NCBI RefSeq assembly: GCF_029024465.1
Contig: NZ_CP118950.1
Span: 1,426,001-1,490,000 of the forward strand
DNA: 64,000 nt
DNA from: Lactococcus garvieae subsp. garvieae
Lineage (GTDB): Bacteria > Bacillota > Bacilli > Lactobacillales > Streptococcaceae
Direction of reading: 5' to 3'
Notes under the pieces: generated by a model
Told to the model about the DNA's origin: nothing
The model's database searches: none
What the model saw: only the letters and a program-made list of their open reading frames with translations
Shown here: piece after piece, positions 18,026-26,170 of the stretch
How positions within the stretch are numbered: the first letter of the stretch is position 1
Layout of the letters: each line of letters starts with the position of its first letter
Made by a program: the position numbers and the translations under genes

Positions 18026-18775
18026 GTGAGTACTAAACTAAGCGACTCTGAGCAATATTTATGGAATTATATTGAGCGTAATATTATAGAAATCCCTAAC
18101 TATTCCATCACCGAATTAAGTGTTGAAGCTGCTGTTTCAACAGCAACAATTGTGCGTACACTAAAGAAAAAAGGGTATTCTGGCTATGCCGACTTCAAGT
18201 ATAAACTCAAAGAGCGAAGAAAGTTGCATGAAGATTTTTCACAATTTGATCAAGAAGATGAAGGTATTCGTCTCGTCATTACCAAAAATGAGCAAGAAGT
18301 CATGCGCACCATCTCAATGATTAACATCCAGAAACTTGAAGAAGCAATTCGAATTATCACTGCTTCAAGACGGCTCATTTTATTTGCCCGTGGTTTTTCA
18401 GAAATGGTTGCCCAAGAAATGATGATTAAGTTTCAGCTTACAGAAAAATACTGTGAACTCTTTACAGACCCTGAAATCATTAAAATCATGAGTAAAAAAT
18501 TATCCCCCGAAGATGCTGTCCTTTTCATATCTTTAAATGGCGAAACTCCAGAATTAGTAAATGCTGCACAAAATTGTCAGCAACACAATATTGCAACTCT
18601 TCTCCTTACGACAGCGGGTGAATCCACGCTGACCTCCCTATCTGATGTTGCTCTAGTTGGTTTTAAATCAGATGGCTCCTTCTTCCCAGACTATGAAGTA
18701 CGATCACGACTTCCTCTGACTATTCTTTCACGAATTTTACTTGACTCTTATGCTTTAAGAAAAAAAGAAATATAA
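18026..18775 (+). CDS. RpiR-family regulator 1 (HTH plus SIS domain)
   Basis: 249 residues: an N-terminal RpiR helix-turn-helix (about 1-75, YSITELSVEAAVSTATIVRTLKKKGYSGYADFKYKLK) and a C-terminal SIS domain (about 105-240, LFARGFSEMVAQEMMIKF and ISLNGETPELVNA) that senses a phosphosugar, probably GalNAc-6-P or GalN-6-P. GTG start with GGGGAGG in front; the promoter has an extended -10 (TGCTATACT). It is transcribed away from the aga operon and towards the PTS operon. It probably represses or activates the three operons with GGAAAWTTTTCC boxes, but a second RpiR gene is also a candidate. Confidence 0.9.
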   Translation: MSTKLSDSEQYLWNYIERNIIEIPNYSITELSVEAAVSTATIVRTLKKKGYSGYADFKYKLKERRKLHEDFSQFDQEDEGIRLVITKNEQEVMRTISMINIQKLEEAIRIITASRRLILFARGFSEMVAQEMMIKFQLTEKYCELFTDPEIIKIMSKKLSPEDAVLFISLNGETPELVNAAQNCQQHNIATLLLTTAGESTLTSLSDVALVGFKSDGSFFPDYEVRSRLPLTILSRILLDSYALRKKEI

Positions 18776-18810
18776 AAAAGTAAGTGTCTTTGTCCCACAC
18801 TTACTTTTTT
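18774..18810. terminator. bidirectional terminator between rpiR1 and the PTS operon
   Basis: AAAAAAGTAAGTGT / ACACTTACTTTTTT, a 14-bp stem flanked by A and T runs, so it works on both strands for the converging genes. Confidence 0.88.
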
Positions 18811-18814
18811 ATAT

Positions 18815-19654
18815 TTACGGCCAGATTGAAGGCCAGATACCTATTCCTGAGCCAAGGATACCAAGGCAGAGGAGTAAAAGGATACAACGGATAGGTGTCC
18901 ATTTGTGCTTCTGCATGAGATAGAACAAAAGTAAAGTTAATCCTAACGGCAACATTGATGGCAAGATACCATCTAAGATGGATTGAATATTAATTTCAGC
19001 TTCACCATTTGGAATGACAATGTTTACTGAAGTAGCTCCCATAGCTGAAGTCAATGCCCCCACTACGAAAATACCAAGGATAGAAGCTGCACGTGTAAAT
19101 TCTTTTGCATTAGCAGTCATGATGCTGATAGCATCTGTTCCTTTTCGGTAAGACCAATGCATCAGGAAGTAACGCAAGCCGAACTGTACAGCATTGAAAA
19201 TAAAGAGGAAGATGAACGGTGCTGCGATATTTCCCGCAATCGCCATATTGGCTGTTATCCCTGCCGTAATTGGTACAAGCGTGAACCAGAAGAGTGCATC
19301 ACCAATCCCTCCAAGTGGTCCCATCGCTGCAACACGAACGGCACGTATCGTCTGAATATCTGTTTTATTTTGCTCAAGTGAAAGCACGATCCCCATTACA
19401 AAGTTAACCAAAAATGGGTGTGTGTTGAAAAACTCTAAATTGTGCGCCATTGAAGCTGAAAGGTCTTTTTTGTCCGTGTGGATTTTTTCCAAACCGGGCA
19501 AGATCGAGTAGAGCCATCCACCGGCTTGCATCCGTTCATAGTTAAAAGATGCTTGGAGGTAAACGGAGCGCCAAACCATTTTGTTGAGTGTTTTTTTATC
19601 AAGTTGTGGTGCTGGCGTTTGGTTAGAATAATTATCAGGAATATTAAATACCAT
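18815..19654 (-). CDS. PTS mannose/GalNAc-family EIID
   Basis: About 279 residues of the ManZ/AgaD family; with EIIC it forms the membrane channel of the transporter. Typical segments include NYERMQAGGWLYSILPGL and AAMGPLGGIGDALFW. Start choice: three ATGs lie close together (19672, 19660, 19654); the one at 19654 (MVFNIPDN) has the best spacing from GGAG and overlaps the EIIC end by 11 bp. Last gene of the PTS operon; ends at a bidirectional terminator. Confidence 0.92.
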   Translation of the reverse strand: MVFNIPDNYSNQTPAPQLDKKTLNKMVWRSVYLQASFNYERMQAGGWLYSILPGLEKIHTDKKDLSASMAHNLEFFNTHPFLVNFVMGIVLSLEQNKTDIQTIRAVRVAAMGPLGGIGDALFWFTLVPITAGITANMAIAGNIAAPFIFLFIFNAVQFGLRYFLMHWSYRKGTDAISIMTANAKEFTRAASILGIFVVGALTSAMGATSVNIVIPNGEAEINIQSILDGILPSMLPLGLTLLLFYLMQKHKWTPIRCILLLLCLGILGSGIGIWPSIWP

Positions 19655-20453
19655 CTTCATAATCTCCTTCACTAGCTGGTGCTGCTGCAGCAGCTGCTTT
19701 GAGTTTTGTATTCATTTGGAAATCCCAGTAGGCGAATGCAAAACCAATTACGGCGAGTAAAAGTAATGCTGGACCTTTGAGCGCTTCAATACCGGTAACA
19801 ATAACAGCAAGCACGAAGCCTAGGAAGTAGAAGCCCCAAAGTTCTTTTGAAACCATAACTTTAATCAAGATTGCAAAACCGACATAACGCATCATGTTTC
19901 CGGATGCACCGAGTCCACTCATAAGCCAGGCTGGAATAGCATTTACTACTGTATCTCCAAAGGCTTTCCCTCCAATAAAGAAGAGCGTTACGACAATACC
20001 AAAGATTGTTCCGAGTGCACACATCGCTAGCCAGTTAATTTTCGCGATTCCGGCTGGGTTTGCTTCTTCTGCATATTTATCCGCTACACCCATTACCGGT
20101 GCCATAACTGTGAAGATCAAGGTTACACCATATTGACCTAGCAATGAGAATGGGATAGCAGTGGCAACGGCTGCTGCGGGCTGGAGACCCAGAGTGATAG
20201 CCAAGACTGTTGCCATAATACCACCGATAACCGCATTTGGTGGTTGAGCCCCACCAACCGGCATATTACCAATAGTCATCAGTTGATAAGTACCACCAAC
20301 AATCAAGCCGGTTTGAACATCACCGAGAATAAGGCCGATAACCAAACCGGTGACAATAGGCTGGTACAAAGATTGAAGTAAACTAAATTGGTCAATGGCA
20401 ACGACAAAAGTCACTGCAAAGATCAAAATAATCTGAAAAATGGAAGCATCCAT
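19644..20453 (-). CDS. PTS mannose/GalNAc-family EIIC
   Basis: 269 residues and about seven membrane helices, of the ManY/AgaC family that carries the sugar across the membrane while it is phosphorylated by EIIB. Family motifs: VIGLILGDVQTGLIVGGTYQLMTIG and PVGGAQPPNAVIGGI. It follows EIIB after a 152-bp gap with no obvious terminator, so it is probably in the same transcript. Confidence 0.93.
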   Translation of the reverse strand: MDASIFQIILIFAVTFVVAIDQFSLLQSLYQPIVTGLVIGLILGDVQTGLIVGGTYQLMTIGNMPVGGAQPPNAVIGGIMATVLAITLGLQPAAAVATAIPFSLLGQYGVTLIFTVMAPVMGVADKYAEEANPAGIAKINWLAMCALGTIFGIVVTLFFIGGKAFGDTVVNAIPAWLMSGLGASGNMMRYVGFAILIKVMVSKELWGFYFLGFVLAVIVTGIEALKGPALLLLAVIGFAFAYWDFQMNTKLKAAAAAAPASEGDYEDGI

Positions 20454-20605
20454 AAGTTTTTCTCCTTATATTTTTTTGTTGGATTTTAACCAAAAAATTG
20501 AGAGCCTATAATATCAAAACGAGAAAAATAAATTCACTTGACAATAAATACTCTATTTTCTTGCAAAATCCTCTTGTTACCAAAATTAGAAATGTATCAC
20601 GAGTA

Positions 20606-21082
20606 TCATTTGAAGAGCTTATCTAATGGCTCTATTGCTGTCGTTGGCACGCGCTGTATCTCAAGCTCAACACCAAGTCCTTTCAGTTTCTTAAATGCTG
20701 CCACATCATCGTCATCCACGGCGATAACAGTTGCAACTTGACGTTTTCCTTCTGACATGTGCATATTACCGATATTCACTTTTTTAATGGGTACACCACC
20801 TTCAACAAGACGTAACACATCTTGAGGATTTTCACAGATAATAAAAATCAATTGGCGATCAGCAGCTTTACTAATAATGTCAATCGTTTTTTGGAGACTA
20901 AAGTAGCGTGTCGCAACTCCAGTCGGTGCAGCCATATCCATCAGTGCTTGACGATGTGGATTGCTTGCCACATCATCATTTGCAACAAGCAAAAGGTTGG
21001 AGCCGACAAAGCTGTTCCACTGTGTGGCAACTTGACCGTGAATCAAGCGATTATCAATACGAGTAAGTAAAATATTTGGCAT
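20606..21082 (-). CDS. PTS mannose/GalNAc-family EIIB
   Basis: 158 residues of the ManX-C/AgaV family, a cytoplasmic phosphocarrier. The phosphorylated His is residue 15 in RIDNRLIHGQVATQW. It takes phosphate from EIIA and gives it to the incoming sugar. The C-terminus (RVPTTAIEPLDKLF) is typical. Between the YajC-like gene and EIIC. Specificity for GalNAc comes from the neighbouring catabolic genes, not from this sequence. Confidence 0.93.
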   Translation of the reverse strand: MPNILLTRIDNRLIHGQVATQWNSFVGSNLLLVANDDVASNPHRQALMDMAAPTGVATRYFSLQKTIDIISKAADRQLIFIICENPQDVLRLVEGGVPIKKVNIGNMHMSEGKRQVATVIAVDDDDVAAFKKLKGLGVELEIQRVPTTAIEPLDKLFK

Positions 21083-21170
21083 AATAATGACCTTTCTTAA
21101 TAGAGAATAGGAACCTGTTTGTCCTACTCAAATTTTATTTAACATCCTAGAAGATAGGGAAATGAACGTT

Positions 21171-21446
21171 TTACAATATCTGCGTGATGGCATAACGTGA
21201 AACTCTAATCACCAACTTATCCGCAAGCTTTATGCGGCAGAATTCTTCATCTAAATCAGTAACCACTCCTGTCAAGCCGCCACTAAACATGACCTCACTC
21301 CCTACGGCAAGAGTCTGATGCAGCTCGGCGATAACTTTTTTCCGCTTGCTGAACTGTAAACCACTCACAATGCTATAAAACGCACCCCCTAGAAGAAGAA
21401 AACCAATAAAAACAAGTGAACTGTTGATAACAAATTGTGCCGTCAT
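21171..21446 (-). CDS. YajC-like protein encoded inside the PTS operon
   Basis: 91 residues: one N-terminal membrane helix (about 8-28), a basic stretch (FSKRKKV), then a YajC domain with GSEVMFSGGLTGVVTDLDEEF. YajC is usually an accessory of SecDF/Sec translocase. This copy starts directly after the EIIA stop (21447) and precedes EIIB, so it is co-expressed with sugar uptake. YajC paralogues occur in some streptococcal glycosaminoglycan/amino-sugar PTS operons; their role there is unknown. Possibly it stabilises the EIIC/EIID complex (speculation). Confidence 0.8.
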   Translation of the reverse strand: MTAQFVINSSLVFIGFLLLGGAFYSIVSGLQFSKRKKVIAELHQTLAVGSEVMFSGGLTGVVTDLDEEFCRIKLADKLVIRVSRYAITQIL

Positions 21447-21872
21447 TTAAATGCCATCACTTTCTTCGCTTTCTTGCACTTTCTTACCTAATTCTAAGTC
21501 AAGAGTAACACCATCTTGAGCTGTTGAAACAGACAAATCAAGCATTACATCTATTTCTGTTCCCATCATTCCTTGAGAAACAAACTCAATCAGCATCGGA
21601 AGATTCGTGCCCGTAAAAATGTGCACACTCTCACTCCCTCCTTTAGCTATCATGGCTTTATTAAAAGGCGTCCCTCCAAGTAGGTCTGTAAAAATAGCTA
21701 CTTCTTCACCATTTTTACAAAAATCATTTAAAGCGTTTTGATATTCTTCAAGATGAGTTGCTTCATCAAAAGTAAGTGTGTGTAAGTCTGCTTGTGGTCC
21801 GGTAATTAATTCCACCGCGCTCTTCATGCCTTCTGCAAAATGTGCATGCCCAGAAATTAAAGCTTTCATCAT
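21447..21872 (-). CDS. PTS mannose/GalNAc-family EIIA
   Basis: 141 residues of the ManX-N/AgaF family. The phosphoryl-accepting His is in ISGHAHFAEG (about residue 9), and the family hallmark FTDLLGGTPFN follows. It accepts phosphate from HPr and passes it to EIIB. First gene of the operon EIIA, YajC-like, EIIB, EIIC, EIID; its promoter has two GGAAAWTTTTCC-type boxes. Confidence 0.92.
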   Translation of the reverse strand: MMKALISGHAHFAEGMKSAVELITGPQADLHTLTFDEATHLEEYQNALNDFCKNGEEVAIFTDLLGGTPFNKAMIAKGGSESVHIFTGTNLPMLIEFVSQGMMGTEIDVMLDLSVSTAQDGVTLDLELGKKVQESEESDGI

Positions 21873-21899
21873 CTCTCCTTATCTTCTAAATTTAGTTTT

Positions 21900-21962
21900 A
21901 TTATAAGCTATGAATTATAGGAAATTTTTCCAAATAAGACCTATATTTTTGGTAAATTTTCC
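21900..21962 (-). promoter_or_regulatory. PTS operon promoter with two RpiR-type palindromes
   Basis: -10 TATAAT at 21900-21905; GGAAATTTTTCC at 21920-21931, exactly 20 bp from the -10 as at agaS; a degenerate second box, GGTAAATTTTCC, at 21951-21962, 31 bp further. Confidence 0.78.
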
Positions 21963-22012
21963 GGAATTAATCGCTTACAATCTTGCTTTATCTTTATCTC
22001 TAATTTCGATCT

Positions 22013-23161
22013 TTAAGAGGACATGGCCTGTTTACCATTGACATATACTTCTGAAAGTTCCATATTGGACTTTAAAACGATAAAATCAGCATTATAATCT
22101 TCTTTAATTTGACCACAGCAGTCATCAATATTGACAGACTTAGCAGCAGTTAAGCTTGCCATCATAAGCGCTTCCTCCGGTGTTGCAATCCCCCAATCTA
22201 CTACGTTTTTAATCGCATCCTTTAACATGAGGACAGAGCCAGCCAAACTGTTTCCTTCTTTAAGATGGGCCGCGCCTCCTTCGACACGTACAGGAAATTC
22301 TCCCAACATATAATCACCATCGGGCATTCCCGCAGCACGCATCGCATCCGTAATCAAGACCGTGTGCGCTGCGCCCTTACTTTGTATTAATATTTTAGCC
22401 GCTGTCGGATGTACATGATGCCCGTCACAGATCAGCTCGGCATAGGTATTCGGAAGGCTCAGTGCTGCGCCAACTATTCCGGGTTCCCGATGGTTAAAGG
22501 GGCTCATGCCGTTAAATGTATGAACAAAGACAGTAGCACCCGCCTCTGCCGCCGCTGTTGCTTGGGCAAAGGTAGCGTTAGAGTGCCCCAAAGCAACCGT
22601 GAGGCCTCGTTTTGTGAGGGCTCGGATAAATTCTATACTTCCTTCTCTTTCAGGAGCGACAGCTATTTTTCGAATCATACCATGAGCTGCTTGGTTCCAC
22701 TTTTCAAATTCTTGCATATTTGGATCCGACATATAAGCGGGATTTTGTGCACCTTTATGTTCAGAAGTAAAGTAGGGTCCCTCAAGGAAAAGACCTTGTA
22801 TTTTGGCTCCTGTAGCTGTGGGCTCATAATTTCCAACTACTTCGCAGACTTCTCTAAGATGCTCATGCTCTCCTGTCAATGGTGTAGCTATCCAAGAAGT
22901 TACACCTCCTCTAAGTAAGCCTTGACTTATCTTGTCAAGAAGCTCTGACTGCCCATCCATTACATCTGCACCATCGAAACCATGTATATGTGTATCCACC
23001 AATCCTGGAGCAATCCAGTATCCTGTATAATCTTTGACTTCAGCATCTTGAGGCACTTCTTGCCTATGTTTTCCAAATTTCCCTTCTTTAATTTCTAAAT
23101 AGCCACCATTGCGTGTGTGATAAGGATAAAAAAATTTATCCGCTTTAATATAGTAAGTCAT
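22013..23161 (-). CDS. nagA: N-acetylhexosamine-6-phosphate deacetylase (NagA/AgaA)
   Basis: 382 residues of the amidohydrolase family. Metal and catalytic residues are visible: HIHGFDGADVMDG near residue 58, Glu in LFLEGPYF, His in ALGHSNA and VHTFNGMS, and the catalytic Asp in LITDAM. It removes acetate from GlcNAc-6-P or GalNAc-6-P; context favours GalNAc-6-P, though it may serve both. Single-gene transcript from a promoter with the same operator pair as agaS and the PTS operon. Confidence 0.92.
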   Translation of the reverse strand: MTYYIKADKFFYPYHTRNGGYLEIKEGKFGKHRQEVPQDAEVKDYTGYWIAPGLVDTHIHGFDGADVMDGQSELLDKISQGLLRGGVTSWIATPLTGEHEHLREVCEVVGNYEPTATGAKIQGLFLEGPYFTSEHKGAQNPAYMSDPNMQEFEKWNQAAHGMIRKIAVAPEREGSIEFIRALTKRGLTVALGHSNATFAQATAAAEAGATVFVHTFNGMSPFNHREPGIVGAALSLPNTYAELICDGHHVHPTAAKILIQSKGAAHTVLITDAMRAAGMPDGDYMLGEFPVRVEGGAAHLKEGNSLAGSVLMLKDAIKNVVDWGIATPEEALMMASLTAAKSVNIDDCCGQIKEDYNADFIVLKSNMELSEVYVNGKQAMSS

Positions 23162-23188
23162 ATCTTGCCTCCATTTACCTTTTTTCTT

Positions 23189-23252
23189 AGTATAAATCAG
23201 AAATAAGGGGAAAATTTTCCAAAAAGCCCCTTAAATAAGAGGAAAATTTTCC
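23189..23252 (-). promoter_or_regulatory. nagA: nagA promoter with two RpiR-type palindromes
   Basis: -10 TATACT at 23189-23194; GGAAAATTTTCC at 23209-23220 and again at 23241-23252, starts 32 bp apart. The second box directly abuts the terminator of the upstream regulator gene. Confidence 0.8.
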
Positions 23253-23259
23253 CAAAAAA

Positions 23260-23285
23260 AAGCAGAGCTTTTATCTTCTCTGCTT
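23260..23285 (-). terminator. terminator of the second RpiR gene
   Basis: Minus strand: AAGCAGAG, ten-base loop, CTCTGCTT, then a run of eight T residues. Confidence 0.8.
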
Positions 23286-23292
23286 GTCTTAT

Positions 23293-24045
23293 TTAATCTT
23301 CACGAATAGGTGCCAAATTTTTGTAAAGGGCAAAAGCATCCAGCAAGATGCGGTTCACAACTTGTAAACACAGGCGACTCCCCACATCTAAACCAAAATT
23401 AATCGTTTTTTGAGTTGATTTGTAAGCATGGATACAAACATCAGCTTGACTTCCGATGGGACTCGGCATTGCTCCCACGAGTGCAATAATCTTTGCTCCC
23501 CGATTTTTGGCTTTATGAAGTGCTTGTACAATCTCAGGTGTTTCGCCACTCAAAGAAAAAGCAACGATGAGATAATCACGATTGGCTTTACTTGCAAAAT
23601 ACTGCATATAGTCAAAATCATCGTGAATGACACAAAGTTTTCCAAAGAGTTGCAGCTTATCCATCATTTCCCGCGCAACATTCGCACTCAGTCCTGCACA
23701 AAAAATCATAATTTTGCTGTGATGATCAATCAACTTAATAGCAGCTTCAATATCATCTGCTGAAAGTTGATTAATGGTCCGTGTAATTTCGACTTCATTT
23801 TTACGGATAGCTTGATTAACCTCTTTAGAAAAGCCATTTTTGCGTCGCTCGTTTTTGGTATTACGAATAGTTTGCTTAAAGTCAGAATAACCCTCGTAGC
23901 CCATTTTTTTCAGCGTTCTATTCACTGTGGAAACACTGACATGTGATTCTATGGCCAATATCGAAATAGATAGATTAGGGATTCGATTTAAATTATCTTG
24001 AATATGATTCCAACAATACGACTCTGCTTCACTTAATGTTTTCAA
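23293..24045 (-). CDS. RpiR-family regulator 2 (HTH plus SIS domain)
   Basis: 250 residues with the same layout as the regulator at 18026: N-terminal HTH (LSISILAIESHVSVSTVNRTLKKMGYEGYSDFKQ) and C-terminal SIS domain (IFCAGLSANVAREMMDKLQ, VAFSLSGETPEIVQALH). The two are clear paralogues. It lies immediately upstream of nagA on the same strand, separated by its own terminator. Which of the two binds the GGAAAWTTTTCC boxes cannot be told from sequence; one may answer to GlcNAc-6-P and one to GalNAc-6-P. Confidence 0.9.
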   Translation of the reverse strand: MKTLSEAESYCWNHIQDNLNRIPNLSISILAIESHVSVSTVNRTLKKMGYEGYSDFKQTIRNTKNERRKNGFSKEVNQAIRKNEVEITRTINQLSADDIEAAIKLIDHHSKIMIFCAGLSANVAREMMDKLQLFGKLCVIHDDFDYMQYFASKANRDYLIVAFSLSGETPEIVQALHKAKNRGAKIIALVGAMPSPIGSQADVCIHAYKSTQKTINFGLDVGSRLCLQVVNRILLDAFALYKNLAPIRED

Positions 24046-24091
24046 GCGTCACTCCTTTATCTTCAAATCTTGTATTTTCTACCATTGCAAG

Positions 24092-26014
24092 TCAATATTT
24101 TTCATAGTTTTCAAAAAGATACTCTAAATCATCAATTGTCTTCAAAAGCTCCTGACCGATATTGGTATCTTTAACACAGGTCCTTTCTTCTACTCGATCA
24201 ACCAATCGCTTGACACTCACAATATCACTGCCGTCTTCGACAGCTGCTTTTATCGTTTTAAAAGGCTCGTGAGCTGCCAGCTGCATGCCATAACTGTTAT
24301 AAAGTAAAGTGTATCCTGCAATTCCAGTTTCTTTTTGGTAAGGCTTAGAAAAGCCGCCATCAATCACAATCAGCTTACCACCTGCTTTAATTGGTTCTTC
24401 ACCTTTCTTTTCTTTGACCGGTGTATGTCCATTGATAATATGACCTTTTTCATCCATACCAAAATTTTTCAAAATGCGGCAAATTGTCTCAGGCTCTTCT
24501 CTTAGACGATAGTAAGGATTTTTCTTTTCCACATGTGTTGCTTTGTCTGAGATGTAATAACGCTCAAAAGTGGTCATCGCTTCTTTACCAAAAAGTGAAG
24601 AAGATTCTCCCACCCACAGATACCAGAGTAAGTCTGTAGATAAATCTTCTTGGACATCAGGATGCGCCAAACTCTTTCTCACATGGTCTTCGAATAAATC
24701 GAGCAGTTCACGTCCAGAATAAGCTTCTCCTTCAAGCCTGAAACACTTAAAGTCACCATTTTCATGAAGGGGTAAGCAACCATGAATCAGTAAATTGCCA
24801 TTGTAGGAAAGATACATTGAACCTTTTTCTAAAAGAAAATCAATATGTTTTTTGAGCTTTTGGGAAGCCTTAAAATTTTTCAGCAATTTTTTCAGTAAAA
24901 TTTCTTCCTCAGCACTTAACTGCTCCGGTTGAACTGGATCAACCGTCGGTGCTTGAAATTCTTGCAAATCATACTGTTTGCCTTTGAGGGAGATACGTTT
25001 TTCATCATAATTAATAAAATGCAAAACATCCCGCTCTTCCAGATGAAAATCCGGGCGCCGTGCAATTAATTGACTTTCTAACTTGAACTGCAAGATTGCT
25101 GTCGCTTGTTGGAGTTTATTCAGCAAGTCACACTCCTCCTGCGACAGATATTCTCCTTCCGTCAAACGAGGAGCAAAGGCTGGGCTAGGCTCATAATACC
25201 GCTCCGCATATTCAATCAACGGACGTAAATTAATCCCATAGGAATCTTCAAGAATATCCAAGTTACCATAACGGGAGCTAATACGAATAACGTTCATCAT
25301 CGCAAGCGGTGAACCTGCCAAAGTGGCCATCCAGATAATATCATGATTGCCCCACTGAACGTCCACTGAAGGCATACTTATTAGACGATCGATAATTTTA
25401 TCAGGATAAGGGCCCCGATCATAAATGTCACCTACCACATGTAAATGATCAACAGTCAAACGTCTCACACTATCCGCAAGTGCAGTAATCAAGTTTGGAA
25501 GCTCACCTAAATGTTGAAGTTTTTCAATGATCGAGTCAAAATAAGCACGTTTTTCAGAACTTGATTCAACTTCATGTTTTAATTCCTCAAGAATATAGCG
25601 GAATTTTTCTGGAAAAGCTTTACGCACTTTCGACCGTGTATACTTTTTCCCTGCAAAACGCGCGACTTTCAATAAGGAAATCAAGTTCTCACGGCAATAA
25701 TAAGCAAATGCCTCTTGCGAAAGCTGACTTTCTTTGGAAGCCAACTTTTCTTCTGGATAATAAATCAAAGTTGCCAGCTCTGAAATTTCGGTAGGGTCTA
25801 AGTCAGGAAAGCATTCGCGGAGCTTTTCTTTAATCGAACCTGAGCCGTTACGCAAGACATGATTAAAAGCATCGTATTCCCCATGTATGTCACTTACAAA
25901 ATGCTCTGTACCTTTAGGAAGTTCACAAATTGCGCTGAGATTTATGATTTCAGTTAAGACTGCTTCTTTGGATACAAACTGTTCTTTCAGCAGCTTATAG
26001 TACTTTTCATCCAT
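24092..26014 (-). CDS. fbp: fructose-1,6-bisphosphatase, class III
   Basis: 640 residues, the normal length of the Firmicutes class III enzyme. It is a metallophosphoesterase-type protein: FVSDIHGEYDAF near residue 40, VVGDIYDRGP near 190 and WGNHDIIWM near 220 supply the metal ligands, with further ones in LIHGCLP and INGHTPVK. It hydrolyses fructose-1,6-bisphosphate for gluconeogenesis. It follows the second RpiR gene by 46 bp upstream on the same strand but its role is housekeeping. Confidence 0.95.
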   Translation of the reverse strand: MDEKYYKLLKEQFVSKEAVLTEIINLSAICELPKGTEHFVSDIHGEYDAFNHVLRNGSGSIKEKLRECFPDLDPTEISELATLIYYPEEKLASKESQLSQEAFAYYCRENLISLLKVARFAGKKYTRSKVRKAFPEKFRYILEELKHEVESSSEKRAYFDSIIEKLQHLGELPNLITALADSVRRLTVDHLHVVGDIYDRGPYPDKIIDRLISMPSVDVQWGNHDIIWMATLAGSPLAMMNVIRISSRYGNLDILEDSYGINLRPLIEYAERYYEPSPAFAPRLTEGEYLSQEECDLLNKLQQATAILQFKLESQLIARRPDFHLEERDVLHFINYDEKRISLKGKQYDLQEFQAPTVDPVQPEQLSAEEEILLKKLLKNFKASQKLKKHIDFLLEKGSMYLSYNGNLLIHGCLPLHENGDFKCFRLEGEAYSGRELLDLFEDHVRKSLAHPDVQEDLSTDLLWYLWVGESSSLFGKEAMTTFERYYISDKATHVEKKNPYYRLREEPETICRILKNFGMDEKGHIINGHTPVKEKKGEEPIKAGGKLIVIDGGFSKPYQKETGIAGYTLLYNSYGMQLAAHEPFKTIKAAVEDGSDIVSVKRLVDRVEERTCVKDTNIGQELLKTIDDLEYLFENYEKY

Positions 26015-26127
26015 GATCTGTTATCTCCTCTAATTCTTGCTTCTTGATAAAAGCAACATGCCTACATTATAGTATTTTTAACATTCATAGTAAAGCGCTT
26101 TCTTCTAAATGTGTTTTTCCCGTACAA

Positions 26128-26157
26128 AAAAGAGCAAAGTTTAATCTTTGCTCTTTT
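26128..26157. terminator. bidirectional-type terminator after uvrA
   Basis: AAAAGAGCAAAG / CTTTGCTCTTTT, a 12-bp stem with a six-base loop, flanked by A and T runs. Confidence 0.85.
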
Positions 26158-26170
26158 ATAAATCAAACCA

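Noticed and set aside
22409-22918. 169-codon open frame opposite nagA
   Set aside because: No ribosome binding site, Cys/Ser-rich composition without any family, and it lies antisense to a well-supported enzyme gene. A frame shadow.
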